Shown: positions 27,269 through 37,400, counted from the stretch's first letter. The stretch: 64,000 nt of DNA from Dehalococcoidia bacterium (GCA_009692685.1 SHYS01000006.1:62001-126000), one strand, 5' to 3'. A program made the numbers and translations. Notes: a model not told the origin generated them from the sequence alone.

Positions 27269-27495
27269 GCCGTCGTTGATCAGGCGAACCTGAGCGACTG
27301 ACACGTACTGTCCGGGGATGCTCTTAGTTACCCCAGTTGATCTCTATGTTCTCGAGCCAGAGACGAGGGACAACGCCTGCGCCCTCGAGAGGGTGTCTCG
27401 GTCGATGCATTCGGCAGTCCCGAACGCGAAACGTACCTCTAACGTACCAGACTCTCGGACGGGCACACTAAAGCTCAATGATTGCAACGGTTTCG

Positions 27496-27572
27496 TGGTC
27501 GGGGTGCGCAGATTCGAACTGCGGGCCTCTGCGTCCCAAACGCAGCGCTCTGCCAAACTGAGCTACACCCCG
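27496..27572 (-). tRNA. tRNA-Pro (TGG)
   Basis: On the minus strand: acceptor CGGGGTG/CACCCCG, anticodon stem CTGCG/CGCAG around TTTGGGA (anticodon TGG), T arm with TTCGAAT, discriminator A and encoded CCA. Confidence 0.96.
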
Positions 27573-27603
27573 GCGGTCGAGGTCGAACCGGACTCCCTCG
27601 AAG

Positions 27604-27954
27604 CTATGCGGCACACCCCGAGCACGTCAATCGAGTGATTCGCTCGAGTCCGCAACGGTCACACGACCAGAGTTGGCGGCCCGGCAGCGCCTTCGATCCG
27701 TGCTCGTGGCGGGTGACCAGACCCGCTCGGCAGCGCGGGCACTCGAGGGCGGCCAGCGAGCGTGCCTCGGCGTCTCCACAGGCCCAGCGGACCAGCGTGA
27801 GCGTGACGACTGCCGCGACCGCGAGCCCGATGCCCGCCTCGGCGCCGTCCAGGCCAAGGCGGGAGGCCAGCCCTCGACCGGTGTCGAACCAGACGAGCGC
27901 AGAGATCAGGATCAGCGCACCCCATCCGAGCATCCGCGTATCGAGGCGCGTCAC
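27604..27954 (-). CDS. Membrane protein with C-terminal zinc ribbon
   Basis: 116 residues from GTG 27954, eight bases after the pyrD stop in the same direction. Two hydrophobic spans (MLGWGALILISALVWFDTG and AGIGLAVAAVVTLTLVRWAC) are followed by Cys pairs ECPRCRAGL, SCDRCGLER and TCSGCAA, a zinc-ribbon arrangement. Possibly co-transcribed with pyrD. Function unknown. Confidence 0.65.
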   Translation of the reverse strand: MTRLDTRMLGWGALILISALVWFDTGRGLASRLGLDGAEAGIGLAVAAVVTLTLVRWACGDAEARSLAALECPRCRAGLVTRHEHGSKALPGRQLWSCDRCGLERITRLTCSGCAA

Positions 27955-27962
27955 GGTCTGTC

Positions 27963-28895
27963 TCAGTCCAGCCGGCGCGCGACGCCAACGAGGTCGGCAA
28001 GCCTGGTGACTGCGTGGTTGTCGCACCAGGCGCGCATCTCAGCAAGCACTCGCCACGGAGCTTCCGGGTCACGGAACGTGGCCGTGCCCACCTGTACTGC
28101 GCTGGCCCCGGCCATGACGTACTCCATGGCATCGCTTCCGGTCGTCACGCCGCCGGCCGCGATGATCGGGAGATCGGTCACGGCCGAACAGAGATAGACG
28201 TGGCGCATCGCGACGGGCTTGATGGCGGGTCCGGAGAGGCCGCCGAAGACGTTCCCGATCACCGGCCGGCGCTTCTCGATGTCGATGGCCATGGCCGGGA
28301 TGGTGTTCATGATGGTGATGGCGTCCGCGCCGGCCTCGGTGACGGCGCGCGCGATTGGCCGCATGTCCGAGAGGTTCGGGGTCATCTTCACGGTGAAGGG
28401 CAGCGAGGTGGATCGCCGGACCAGCGCCACCACCCTCGAGGCGGTGACGGGGTCTTGGCCGAACTCCATGCCGCCGACTTCGACGTTTGGGCAGGAGATG
28501 TTCACCTCGAGGCCAGCGACTCCCGGGACACCGTCGAGGCGTTCGGCGAGCTGGCCGAACTCCTCGACGGTGTCGCCCATGATGTTCACTAGGACGGGGA
28601 CGCCCCAGCGCGCCCAGACGGGGGCGACCTCGCGGATGATGGCGCCGACGCCGATGTTCTGGAAGCCGATCGAGTTGATTATCCCGGCGGCTGTCTCGAC
28701 GGTGCGCTGGGTGGGGTTCCCCTTGCGCGGCCGCAGCGTGGTGCCCTTCGAGACGAGCGCGCCCAGAGCGTCGAGGTCGAAGCGCTTCGCGAACTCGAGG
28801 CCATTGGAGAATGTGCCGGACGCCGTCAGGACGGGGTTCGCGAGGCGCAACTCTTGCTTGCCGCCTCGGCCGATAGTCAGGGTCAGGTCGACCAT
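27963..28895 (-). CDS. pyrD: Dihydroorotate dehydrogenase, class 1B catalytic subunit
   Basis: 310 residues, a TIM barrel binding FMN. NPVLTASGTFSNGLEFAKRF, GIINSIGFQNIGVGAI and VNISCPNVEVGGMEFGQ, with the active-site Cys of class 1, and PIIAAGGVTTGSDAMEYVMA are typical. Class 1B enzymes need PyrK to pass electrons to NAD; pyrK is at 33030-33806 in this window, 4 kb away rather than adjacent. It oxidises dihydroorotate to orotate in pyrimidine synthesis. An unusual direct-repeat block lies 59-116 bases upstream. Confidence 0.95.
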   Translation of the reverse strand: MVDLTLTIGRGGKQELRLANPVLTASGTFSNGLEFAKRFDLDALGALVSKGTTLRPRKGNPTQRTVETAAGIINSIGFQNIGVGAIIREVAPVWARWGVPVLVNIMGDTVEEFGQLAERLDGVPGVAGLEVNISCPNVEVGGMEFGQDPVTASRVVALVRRSTSLPFTVKMTPNLSDMRPIARAVTEAGADAITIMNTIPAMAIDIEKRRPVIGNVFGGLSGPAIKPVAMRHVYLCSAVTDLPIIAAGGVTTGSDAMEYVMAGASAVQVGTATFRDPEAPWRVLAEMRAWCDNHAVTRLADLVGVARRLD

Positions 28896-28953
28896 GAGGG
28901 AATCATACGCCTGGATCTCACCTCGATGGTCGGCTGCCTCGATAGCGTCGTGT

Positions 28954-29011
28954 TTTGATTGAGTTTGATTGAAGGTCGTCCGCTAAATTCGAATTTGATT
29001 GATTTGATTGT
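28954..29011. repeat. Four TTTGATTGA direct repeats upstream of pyrD
   Basis: Copies start at 28954, 28964, 28994 and 29003 (the last ends in T instead of A). They form two pairs with 10- and 9-base spacing, and the pairs are 40 bases apart, about four helical turns. The block is AT-rich in a GC-rich genome and sits just upstream of the pyrD start. It has the look of a transcription factor binding array. Confidence 0.6.
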
Positions 29012-29050
29012 TCGGTGTGACGGAAATTTTTCGAATGTTGCCCGGATGCC

Positions 29051-29082
29051 AAGAACGGCGCCCTGCGAGGGGCGCCGTTCTT
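29051..29082. terminator. Perfect hairpin, probable terminator
   Basis: Thirteen-base arms (29051-29063 and 29070-29082) around TGCGAG. It lies after the minus-strand gene at 29121-29405 and before the pyrD repeat block. No U tract follows beyond the two T of the arm. Confidence 0.6.
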
Positions 29083-29120
29083 GGAGAGGGCCATATGGTC
29101 CTCGGACTGTGTCCAGTGGG

Positions 29121-29405
29121 TTACTGCTCGTCCGACAGCAACTGGTCTTCCTGGCGGAGTACGCGGACGGACCGGCTGAGGTCGTTACGAAGCGTGTTGG
29201 TCTGCTCCCACATCACGTTCTCGGTGGAGTTGGCGAAAACCTTGGCCTTGCCACAATTCTTGCACTTGCCGCGGCTCTCTCGGCCGTTGGGGGCCTCGAT
29301 CACCCAGTGGTGTACGCAGCGCACGCTGGAGGCGCGGCGCGGCGCGGCAGTCACCTCGTCCGTCGAGGGCGTTCTGGTCATGGTGGCGGTCGTCGTTCCT
29401 AGCAT
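29121..29405 (-). CDS. Small zinc-finger-like protein
   Basis: 94 residues from ATG 29405 with AAGGA upstream. A His/Cys cluster (RCVHHWVIEAPNGRESRGKC followed by KNCGKAK) could bind one metal; the C-terminal half (NVMWEQTNTLRNDLSRSVRV) is helical and polar. Proteins of this kind are common in Chloroflexota and Actinobacteria but have no assigned role that I know. Confidence 0.65.
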   Translation of the reverse strand: MLGTTTATMTRTPSTDEVTAAPRRASSVRCVHHWVIEAPNGRESRGKCKNCGKAKVFANSTENVMWEQTNTLRNDLSRSVRVLRQEDQLLSDEQ

Positions 29406-29896
29406 CTCTCTGTCCTTCGCGGTAAGCAGTACACCTCGCAGTGTGTAGCCGGTGCCGCTGCTCGCTATCGGCTCGCGCTTCAGATGGACCGAGCTCGCGA
29501 GCTTCCGATGGCGAAGACCTACACGTCTCCCACCGGAGCGCAACTTTAACGCACTACATTCTACCGTGTCAACCATTCCTCTATAAAAACGAAGAAAACA
29601 GCAGAAACGGCTCGAGTCTCCTCGATCTGGCGAATGCAGGCACCGGATGTGGTTCTCCAAGGTGCCGCTGGCTGCGGCTCCCTCCTCGCTGCCCACGCCC
29701 CTATACTCTGGGGAGTCTGTTAAGGAAACGTACGATTTCGCCCAACGGTTCTTGAAACGTCCTCGAAGCTGCGCCCGGCGACCGAAACAGGGTGTCGAGG
29801 CCCCCTAGGTACAGTCCGTGGCGAATCGCTCCAGAGCCGTGCTGCGGCTTGCACTGCCGTCTCCGGCGACGGCCCATCGGAACTTGCGAGGGACCC
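29406..29896. other. Long intergenic region before mrp
   Basis: Divergent region between the small zinc-finger gene and mrp. The part at 29540-29610 is comparatively AT-rich and may hold the promoter of the minus-strand gene. A TATACT hexamer at 29702-29707 could be a -10 element for mrp, but no matching -35 box was found. No coding sequence recognised. Confidence 0.35.
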
Positions 29897-30931
29897 GTGC
29901 CCGATTCAACCCAGGTACTCGACGCGTTGCGCCAGGTTCGCGACCCCGAATTGCACCGCGATATCGTCTCGCTGGAGATGATCAAAGACCTCCACGTGGA
30001 CGGCGGCCGCGTTACGTTCACGGTGGTCCTCACCACTCCCGCTTGCCCGCTCCGTGAGACCATCGAGCACGATGTGCGCGAAGCTCTGGAGGGCGTTCCC
30101 GGCATCGATAATCTCGATATCGAGTGGGATGCGAGCGTGCGTGCCTCGTTCCGCGAGGGCGGTCCGGCGCCGGTCCAGGGCGTGAAGAACCTCATCGCCG
30201 TTGCCTCGAACAAGGGCGGCGTCGGGAAATCGACTGTTTCCGTGAACCTCGCGGTGGCGCTCGGAGCACTGGGGGCGCGAGTCGGCATCCTCGACGCCGA
30301 CATCACCGGCCCCAACATCCCCACGATGCTCGGTATCCCGGCCGGCGCGCTCGCTTCCGGCAAGGAGGGACTGCACACCATCGACGCGCACGGCGTGCGC
30401 GCCGCCTCGATCGGGTTCGTGCTGCCGCCCGGTACGCCCGTGGTGTGGCGCGGTCCGATGATCGGCTCGGGTGTCAGGCAGCTGATGCGTGACATCGACT
30501 GGGGTGAGCTGGACTACCTGATCGTCGACCTGCCGCCGGGTACGTCGGACGCCTCGATGTCGCTGTGCCAGGATGCGCTAGTGGCGGGTGTCGTCGTCGT
30601 CTCGACTCCGCAGCGCGTGTCGCTTGAGGACGCCACGAAGGCGGTCTCGATGTTCGACCGCCTGGGTGTGCCGATCTTCGGCATGGTCGAGAACATGAGT
30701 TCCGAGGTCTTCGGGACCGGCACGGTCGCCGCGGCAGCCGAGGAGCTGGGTGTCGAGTTCCTGGGAGACATTCCCCTTGATGTCTCGATCCGCAAGGGTG
30801 GCGACGAGGGGATGCCGGTGGTGGTGAGCGCACCGCAATCGACGCAGGCGCAGGGTTTCTTCAGACTGGCGGAACAGGTCGCGGCGCGGTGCTCGGTGCT
30901 GCAGTACGCGGGTGAGGCGAGAGTCGCATGA
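29897..30931 (+). CDS. mrp: Mrp/ApbC-type P-loop ATPase, Fe-S cluster carrier
   Basis: The GTG at 29897 follows GAGGG and gives 344 residues. The N-terminal DUF59/MIP18-like domain (VLDALRQVRDPELHRDIVSL) leads to the deviant Walker A NKGGVGKSTVSVNLAVALG and Walker B region LIVDLPPGTSD. The C-terminal CxxC found in many ApbC proteins is not obvious, so cluster binding is less certain. The family transfers 4Fe-4S clusters to apo-proteins. Its stop overlaps the next start by ATGA. Confidence 0.9.
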   Translation: MPDSTQVLDALRQVRDPELHRDIVSLEMIKDLHVDGGRVTFTVVLTTPACPLRETIEHDVREALEGVPGIDNLDIEWDASVRASFREGGPAPVQGVKNLIAVASNKGGVGKSTVSVNLAVALGALGARVGILDADITGPNIPTMLGIPAGALASGKEGLHTIDAHGVRAASIGFVLPPGTPVVWRGPMIGSGVRQLMRDIDWGELDYLIVDLPPGTSDASMSLCQDALVAGVVVVSTPQRVSLEDATKAVSMFDRLGVPIFGMVENMSSEVFGTGTVAAAAEELGVEFLGDIPLDVSIRKGGDEGMPVVVSAPQSTQAQGFFRLAEQVAARCSVLQYAGEARVA

Positions 30932-31845
30932 CGACGGATCGAGATGCGGACGGACGCGCGAGGCGGACCGCCGAACCGATTACCCCTCGAATAGTGGCGC
31001 GTCGGCCGGCCGCCGTGCAGCCCGGACTGGTGCGGCCTGTGGCGCCCCCGGCAAGTGCTGAGCCGCCCGCGAGCGAGGACGAGGCACGCCCCCGCACTCG
31101 ACGCGGTACGCGTGGCGGACGTGGTCGCGGAACAGGTGCTGCTGTTGCGGCCTCGGCGGCTACCACGAACTCGGCACCCGCGCCTGCGGAGGTTGAGGAT
31201 GTCGCGCCGGTAGTGGCGCCCCGCGCACCCACCGTGCGCCGTGCTGCCGCGCCCAAGGTAGAGGCGACCCCGGCCGAGGTGGGCTCCATCAACGAGACCC
31301 TGCGCGGCGTGCGCACCGCCCTGGAGGATCTGGACCGCCGCATGGGGCGCCTCGAGCGCCGCCAGCGTCTGGGTGTGTTCGTCGACGTGCCGAACGTGAT
31401 CTACGGCGCCGAGCGCGGCGAGAAGATGATCAACATGGGCCGGCTGCTCGACCTGCTCTCCGAGGGCCGAGATCTGGTGCGCGCGACGGCGTACTCGCCG
31501 GTCTCAGACGACCCAGGTGAGCCGATCGAGCGCCAGAAGTTCGTGGCACCGTTCGTGCCGCACGAGTACCGCATCGTCACGAAACCACTCAAGCGGTTCG
31601 CTGACGGCTCGATCAAGGGCAACTTCGATGTCGAGATGGCCGTCGACATGGTGACAATGGCGGAACGCCTCGACGTCATATGCATCGTCTCCGGCGACGC
31701 CGATTTCGCGCGCGTCGTCGAGGTGCTGCAGGGCCGCGGCGTGCGCGTCGAGGTCGTCGCTTTCGACAACAGCACCTCGGCGGAGATGCGGGCGATCGCC
31801 GACCACTACCTCGAACTCGGAAGTGTCATCGAAAAGCTGCGGTAG
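30928..31845 (+). CDS. NYN-domain (PIN-like) protein, LabA type
   Basis: 305 residues, overlapping mrp by 4 bases. The first 130 residues are low-complexity and rich in Arg, Ala and Pro, including RTRRGTRGGRGRGTG, likely RNA binding. A short coiled segment (LRGVRTALEDLDRRMGRLER) precedes the NYN domain: LGVFVDVPNVIYGAE, KGNFDVEMAVDMVTMAERLD and ICIVSGDADFARVVEVLQGR, with the Asp residues that form the PIN-type metal site. A role as an RNase or RNA-binding regulator is inferred from the family. Confidence 0.88.
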   Translation: MTTDRDADGRARRTAEPITPRIVARRPAAVQPGLVRPVAPPASAEPPASEDEARPRTRRGTRGGRGRGTGAAVAASAATTNSAPAPAEVEDVAPVVAPRAPTVRRAAAPKVEATPAEVGSINETLRGVRTALEDLDRRMGRLERRQRLGVFVDVPNVIYGAERGEKMINMGRLLDLLSEGRDLVRATAYSPVSDDPGEPIERQKFVAPFVPHEYRIVTKPLKRFADGSIKGNFDVEMAVDMVTMAERLDVICIVSGDADFARVVEVLQGRGVRVEVVAFDNSTSAEMRAIADHYLELGSVIEKLR

Positions 31846-31905
31846 GGATGACGCTCGGTTACCATCCGTGAACCGGCATAGCGTGATTGACGAACGGACG
31901 GCGCG

Positions 31906-32556
31906 GTGCCCCGCGTGCTCCTTGGCGGATTGACCGCCGATGCACACCTGATCGCTACCGACCTCAACCCCGCGATGTTCGCTGTTGGGCAGCCGCTTGT
32001 CGGCGACGACCCGCGGCTTGAGTGGCGCGAGTCCGATGCGCAGGCACTGCCCTTCGAGGATGGCTCGTTTGACGCGCTTGTGTGCTAGTTCGGGGTGATG
32101 TTCTACCCGGACAAACCGCTCGCGATGCGCGAAGCAAAGCGCGTGTTGAAGCCGGGCGGTCGGATGATCTTCAACGTCTGGGACAGTCTCGAGGCCAACC
32201 CATGGGCGCGAGTTACAAACGAGGCGCTGGTCGAACTCTTTCCGGCGGACCCGCCGCCGTTTCTGCACACACCGTTCGGTTACTTTGACCACACGGCCAT
32301 ACGCGCACTGCTGGCGGAGGCGGGCTTCAGCGACATCCGGGTGGACCACGTGGACAAGCAGGCCGTTTGTGAGAGCGCGGAACTCTTCGCGCGTGGCATG
32401 ATTCTCGGCACGACGACCAGTGCGCAGATCCAGGCTCGAGGTACGTTCGAGCCCCTGGCCGTCGCCGCGCGCGTCGCCGAGCGGTTGACCGAGCTGGGCG
32501 GCGATGCGCCGCATCGAAGTCCGTTCCGCGCCGTCGTCGTCTCGGCGCGCACCTAG
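31906..32556 (+). pseudogene. SAM-dependent methyltransferase remnant with in-frame TAG
   Basis: The frame encodes ADAHLIATDLNPAMFAVGQP, then SDAQALPFEDGSFDALVC, TAG at 32086-32088, and FGVMFYPDKPLAMREAKRVL, KPGGRMIFNVWDSL to a stop at 32556. Family members read VVCQFGVMFFPD, so Gln to TAG is the simplest change. The SAM-binding GTG motif that should precede ATDLNP is missing, so the 5' end is also truncated. UbiE/Methyltransf_11-like. Almost certainly inactive. Confidence 0.75.
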
Positions 32557-32566
32557 TCCCCGCCGG

Positions 32567-32809
32567 TTAGTCGTCGGCCTCGGTGCGGCGACCCGGCCTG
32601 AGCGCCTCGCGGCGCGTCGAGCTACCGCCGAGGAGGGGTTCGTTGGTGGCGATCGCGGCGATGTAGGCCCCGATCATCGTGCCGCCGCCAGTGCCGAGGA
32701 GGCTCGCGACCACCGGCATGTCAGTATCGAAGACGAAGACCGAGAGCACGAAGCCGGTGACGGTGCCGCCGAGCGTGACGAGCACGGTGGGCAGCATGCC
32801 TCGTTCCAT
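32567..32809 (-). CDS. Small membrane protein, function unknown
   Basis: 80 residues from ATG 32809 with GGAGG upstream. Two hydrophobic segments (LPTVLVTLGGTVTGFVLSVF and SLLGTGGGTMIGAYIAAIAT) and a basic C-terminus. The 5' leader folds into a complex structure, described separately. It lies downstream of pyrK in the same direction. Confidence 0.6.
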   Translation of the reverse strand: MERGMLPTVLVTLGGTVTGFVLSVFVFDTDMPVVASLLGTGGGTMIGAYIAAIATNEPLLGGSSTRREALRPGRRTEADD

Positions 32810-32866
32810 GGCGCTCCTCCTACTCGATGTCGTGTCAGGGGCCTGACCGACGCGAAAGAGTTTGGA

Positions 32867-32956
32867 GTGAGGGCAGCGTCTCCGAGGGCTGCCACCACTT
32901 CGTGGTGACTTCCCACCCACCCTCACCTGTCCTGTGGGGGCTTCGTCACCACACCC
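32867..32956 (-). ncRNA. Candidate structured leader RNA upstream of the small membrane protein
   Basis: On the minus strand, CACCAC-GAA-GTGGTG (32893-32907) and GGCAGC/GCTGCC (32872-32893) form adjacent hairpins that a longer GTGAGGG/CCCTCAC pairing (32867-32873 with 32920-32926) could enclose. In addition, the GTGGTGAC at 32945-32952 (minus sense) can pair over 8 bases with GTCACCAC at 32902-32909, excluding the local hairpin. Mutually exclusive pairing is typical of riboswitches or attenuators. I do not recognise a known riboswitch class. Confidence 0.4.
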
Positions 32957-33029
32957 CAGTTGAATTCGCCAAGGCGAGTTTAGTGAGTCCGATCGCACGT
33001 TTCCCGTGCTCATTTTCCAGCGTAGCGCG

Positions 33030-33806
33030 TCAGGCGTAGAGGTCGCGCAGGTCGAACATCGGGCCATCGTGGCAGACGAGCTTCACGCCGCCCCGACGCG
33101 GGAAGATGGCGCAGGAGTAGCAAATCCCCATGCCACAGGCCATGGTCGCCTCGAGGAGGGCCTGCACGGGCTTGGCGGTCTGCGATGTGCGCACGATGCC
33201 GTGCAGCGCCTCGAACATGGGGTTGGGGCCGCAGGCGAAGGCCTGGTCGCACCAGGACAGCAGCGGTTCGAAGGGGGCGGTGACGCGGCCGCGCTCGCCG
33301 GCTGTGCCGTCCTCGGTGGTGACGATGACCTCGACGTCCGGCGGGAGGAGGTGGGCGGGGTAGACTCCGGCCTCGGTACGCGCGCCGAGCAGGATGGTGA
33401 CCTCGCGGCCTTCCTCGACGAGGCGGTCGGCGAGCCAGACGAGGGGTGCGACGCCGATGCCGCCGCCGACTAGGAGCATGCGCTGCACCTGTGGGCGCGG
33501 CTCGTAGCCGCGGCCCAGCGGTCCGACGAGGCGGACGGTATCGCCCGGCTCGCGGCGCGCCAGCCAGTCGGTGCCGCGCCCGACGACATCGAACAGGAGC
33601 GCGAATTCGGTGCCACTCTTGCCCTCGCGCGTGCGGTGGAAGGACAGCGCACGCCCGAGGAGCGGGTCGTAGCTGTCGCCGATGTAGGTCATGGCGAACT
33701 GGCCGGGCTGCGCGCCTCGGAAGGAGTCCGGGAGCGGGAACCAGAGGACGTGCGTCTCCCCGTAGAGGCGCGCGCTTTCGACGACCTCGAGGGCTTCGCT
33801 ACGCAT
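33030..33806 (-). CDS. pyrK: Dihydroorotate dehydrogenase electron transfer subunit
   Basis: 258 residues. An N-terminal FAD-binding barrel (QFAMTYIGDSYDPLLGRALS), an NAD-binding GGGIGVAPLVWLADRL motif and a C-terminal 2Fe-2S site ACGMGICYSCAIF with a fourth Cys in KLVCHDGPMF are all present. It transfers electrons from PyrD FMN to NAD. It is the last gene of the minus-strand pyr cluster. Confidence 0.94.
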   Translation of the reverse strand: MRSEALEVVESARLYGETHVLWFPLPDSFRGAQPGQFAMTYIGDSYDPLLGRALSFHRTREGKSGTEFALLFDVVGRGTDWLARREPGDTVRLVGPLGRGYEPRPQVQRMLLVGGGIGVAPLVWLADRLVEEGREVTILLGARTEAGVYPAHLLPPDVEVIVTTEDGTAGERGRVTAPFEPLLSWCDQAFACGPNPMFEALHGIVRTSQTAKPVQALLEATMACGMGICYSCAIFPRRGGVKLVCHDGPMFDLRDLYA

Positions 33807-33812
33807 TTCTAT

Positions 33813-34484
33813 CTACCTCGAGACCTGCGCGGGGCGCGGGAGATCGAGGATGGTGGCGACCTCGGCGAGGGTGGCGCAGACGTGGGTGACGCCGGCGGCA
33901 CGCAGCGCCTCGGGTGCCATGCCGTTCGCCAGTCCGATCACGCGCGCGAGTCCAGCGACGCTGCCGCAGGCCATGTCGACATCGAGGTCGCCGACGTACG
34001 CCGTCGAGGCCGCGTGGGCGTTGAGGCGGCGCAGCGCCTCGATGGCGTGTTCGGCCTCGGGCTTGGGGTGCGCAGTGGAGTCGGCGCCGACGATGGCGGC
34101 GAAACGCTCGCTCCAGCCGAGGTAGCCGAGCGCCGTGCGTGCCCCCGATTCGTCCTTGTTGGTGACGAGCGCAAGCGGCACGTCGGCAGCGCCTAGGGCC
34201 TCGAGGAGGGCGACGGCGCCGGGCATCGGCTGCGTTCGGGGTGCGTACTCTCCCAGGTAGAGGTCCGTGTACTCGCGGAAGATGCTATGGGCGACCTCGA
34301 GAGGTACGCCGCCGACGCGCTGGATCATCACGGTCATCGGTGGGCCGACGATGCGATCGACGGACGTGGGGTCGAACTGGACGCCGTGGCGGGCCAGTGT
34401 CTCGGCGAGGGCGACGCCGATCAGCGCCTTGGAGTCGACGAGCGTGCCGTCAAGGTCGAACAGCACTGCCTCGATGGTGCTCAT
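33813..34484 (-). CDS. HAD-superfamily phosphatase, Gph/PpaX type
   Basis: 223 residues from ATG 34484, overlapping carB by ATGA. HAD motifs: [12 protein letters not shown] (nucleophile DxD), LALVTNKDE (motif 2 region), [12 protein letters not shown] (Lys) and [12 protein letters not shown] (motif 4). A helical cap lies between motifs 1 and 2. A phosphoglycolate or pyrophosphate phosphatase activity is likely; in a pyr operon a nucleotide phosphatase is also possible. Placed between carB and pyrK. Confidence 0.85.
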   Translation of the reverse strand: MSTIEAVLFDLDGTLVDSKALIGVALAETLARHGVQFDPTSVDRIVGPPMTVMIQRVGGVPLEVAHSIFREYTDLYLGEYAPRTQPMPGAVALLEALGAADVPLALVTNKDESGARTALGYLGWSERFAAIVGADSTAHPKPEAEHAIEALRRLNAHAASTAYVGDLDVDMACGSVAGLARVIGLANGMAPEALRAAGVTHVCATLAEVATILDLPRPAQVSR

Positions 34485-37400
34485 GCGGGCGTGGGCTCTG
34501 GGACACCAGTCCGGAGCGGAGTCGAAGGGCCGTCGCGGTACTCGCGGAGCGGGCGGACGTTGTACTCGCCGGGCGCCGAGAGCGCGTCGATGGCGGCGCG
34601 CGCGGTATCGAGGGAGGTGAAGCAGGGGATCCGCATGTCGACGGCGGCGCGGCGGATGTGGAAGCCGTCGCGCATGTACGAGGGGCGGCCGCCCTCGAGG
34701 GTGTTGATGACGGCCTTCACGGTGCCGTCGCGCACCACGTCCACGACGTTGGGGTGGCCCTCGGAGAGCTTCTTGGTCACCTCGACCACCGGGATGCCAA
34801 GGCCGCGCACGAGCTCGGCGGTGCCCTCGGTCGCGTATAGCGGGCAACCGGCGGCGTGCAGGCCACGGATGAGGCCGATCGCCTCGGCCTTTGACTGGCG
34901 CGAGATCGAGAGCAGGAACGGTGTGCCCGGTCGCACCTCGAGGTCGGAGGCGATCAGCGCCTTGCGGACGGCAGCCGCAAACGTCAGATCGACGCCCATC
35001 ACCTCGCCGGTGGATTTCATCTCCGGGCCCAGGTAGGTGTCGACATCGACAAGCTTGGCCATTGAGAAGACGGGCGCCTTGACGGCAACGAGTTCGCGCT
35101 CCGGCCAGAGACCACCCGGGTAGCCCTGTTCCGCGAGGGTGGTGCCGAGCATGACGTTGACGGCGAGCCGGACCATCGGGACGCCCGTGACCTTCGATAG
35201 GAACGGGACTGTCCTCGACGAGCGCGGATTCACCTCGATGACGAAGACGCCGGGGCCGTCGGGCTGGGCTGAAGGCGCCACGACGTACTGGATGTTGACG
35301 AGCCCTCGAACGCCCATGGCGAGCGAGATGCGCGTGGTGTAGTCGATGATCGCCTCGCGCTGGGCGGGCGTGAGGTTCTGCGGCGGGTAGACGGCCATCG
35401 AGTCGCCGGAGTGCACACCAGCGCGCTCGATGTGCTCCATGATGCCGGGGATGAGCACGCGCTCGCCGTCGCAGATCGCGTCGACATCCACCTCGAGTCC
35501 TTCGAGGTATTTGTCGATGAGGATGGGGCCGCTGCGTTCCTGCTGCGCGAGTCCGAAGTAGCGCACCAGCTCATCGGCGTCCTGGACCACCTCCATGGCG
35601 CGACCACCGAGGACATAAGAAGGTCGCACAAGCACGGGGTAACCGACCGCGTCGGCGGTGGGGAGCGCCTGCTCCAGCGTCTCGACCGCGGAGCCCGGGG
35701 GCTGTGGGATATCGAGGGAGGTGATCAACCCCTCGAAGCGGCGCCTGTCCTCGGCCAGGTCGATGGCGTCCGCTGACGATCCGGCGATCGGGAGCCCCGA
35801 GGCTTGAAGCGCCCTCGAGAGGTTGACGGCGGTCTGGCCACCGAACTGCACGACAGAGCGTGGTGCCTCGCCGCCGCCTGCCTCGTTGGCGAGCAGATCG
35901 CGCACCGCCTCCTCATCGAGGGGCTCGAAGTAGAGCCGGTCCGAGGTGTCGAAGTCGGTGGAGACGGTCTCGGGGTTCGAGTTGACGAGGATGGCGACGA
36001 CGCCTGCAGCCCGGAGGGCGCGTGCCGCCTGCACCGAGCAGTAGTCAAACTCGATGCCCTGGCCGATGCGGATCGGTCCGGAGCCAAGGACGAGCACGCG
36101 CTCCTGCCCGTCGAATACCGCCTCGTTCTCCGTCTCGTAGGTCGAGTAGAAGTATGGTGTAGCTGCTTGGAACTCCGCGGCGCAGGTGTCGACCATCTTG
36201 TAAACGGGCTCTATACCCCACTCCTCGCGAAGCGAACGCACGCGCGCAGGCAGGCTGTCGGCCAGCTCGGCGATGATCGGGTCGCTGACGCCCATGCGCT
36301 TCGCCTCGCGGAGCAACGTGGGTGTCAGCTCCTCGGAGAGCAGCCGCCGTTCCATCGCGACGATGCGACCGATGCGTTCGAGGAACCAAGGGTCGATCCC
36401 GGTCTTGCGGGCGAGATCCTCGGGCGTGACGTTGCGCCTCAACTCTGCGAAGAGCACCCAGAGGCGCTCGTCGGTGGCGTGGAGGGGGCGCGCCTCTGCC
36501 TCGAACCAGGCGGGGTCCTCCCAGAGGGACGAGCGGCCGGAGATCTCGAGGGAGCGGATGGCCTTGAGGAGTGCGGCCTCGAAGGTACGGTCGATTGCCA
36601 TGACCTCGCCGGTGGCTTTCATCTGCGTGCCCAGCCGACGGTCGCCGAAGGCGAACTTGTCGAACGGCCAGCGCGGGATCTTCACCACGCAGTAGTCGAG
36701 GGCCGGTTCGAAGGCGGCTGAGGTGCCGCCCGTCACCATGTTTACGAGCTCGTCGAGGCGGCGGCCCACGGCGATTTTGGCGGCGATGCGCGCGATCGGG
36801 TAGCCCGTCGCCTTCGAGGCGAGCGCCGACGACCGCGAGACGCGGGGGTTCACCTCGATGACGTAGTAGGGGAGGGCGGTCGAGCTGCCGGAGTCCGCCC
36901 AGGGCACGATGTCGGGTCGAGGCGCGAGCGCGAACTGGACGTTGCAGCCGCCCTCGATGCCGAGTTCGGTGATGATCTTGAGTGCGCTGGTGCGCAGCAT
37001 CTGGTGGTCTTTGTCGGAGAGCGTCTGCGAGGGCGCCACGACGATCGAGTCGCCCGTGTGCACACCCATCGGGTCGAGGTTCTCCATGTTGCAGATTGTG
37101 ATCACGGTGCCGTTGGCGTCGCGCATCACCTCGTACTCCAGCTCCTTCCAGCCGAGGAGGGAGCGCTCGACGAGCACCTGTGAGATGGGCGAGGCGGCTA
37201 GGCCGCCCGTGACGATGCGCTCGTACTCCTCCTCGGTGAAGGCGATGCCGCTTCCGGTGCCACCGAGGGTGTAGGCGGGTCGCACAACGAGCGGCAGGCC
37301 GATGCGGTCGCGCGCTTCGAGGGCGGCCGGCCAGGTCTCGACTACCGCGCTTTCGGGGACGGGCTCGCCGATCTCGACGAGCATGTTGCGGAACGCCTCG

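Noticed and set aside
27318..27638. 106-codon ORF across the tRNA-Pro gene
   Set aside because: It runs antisense through a tRNA and has no ribosome site or homology.
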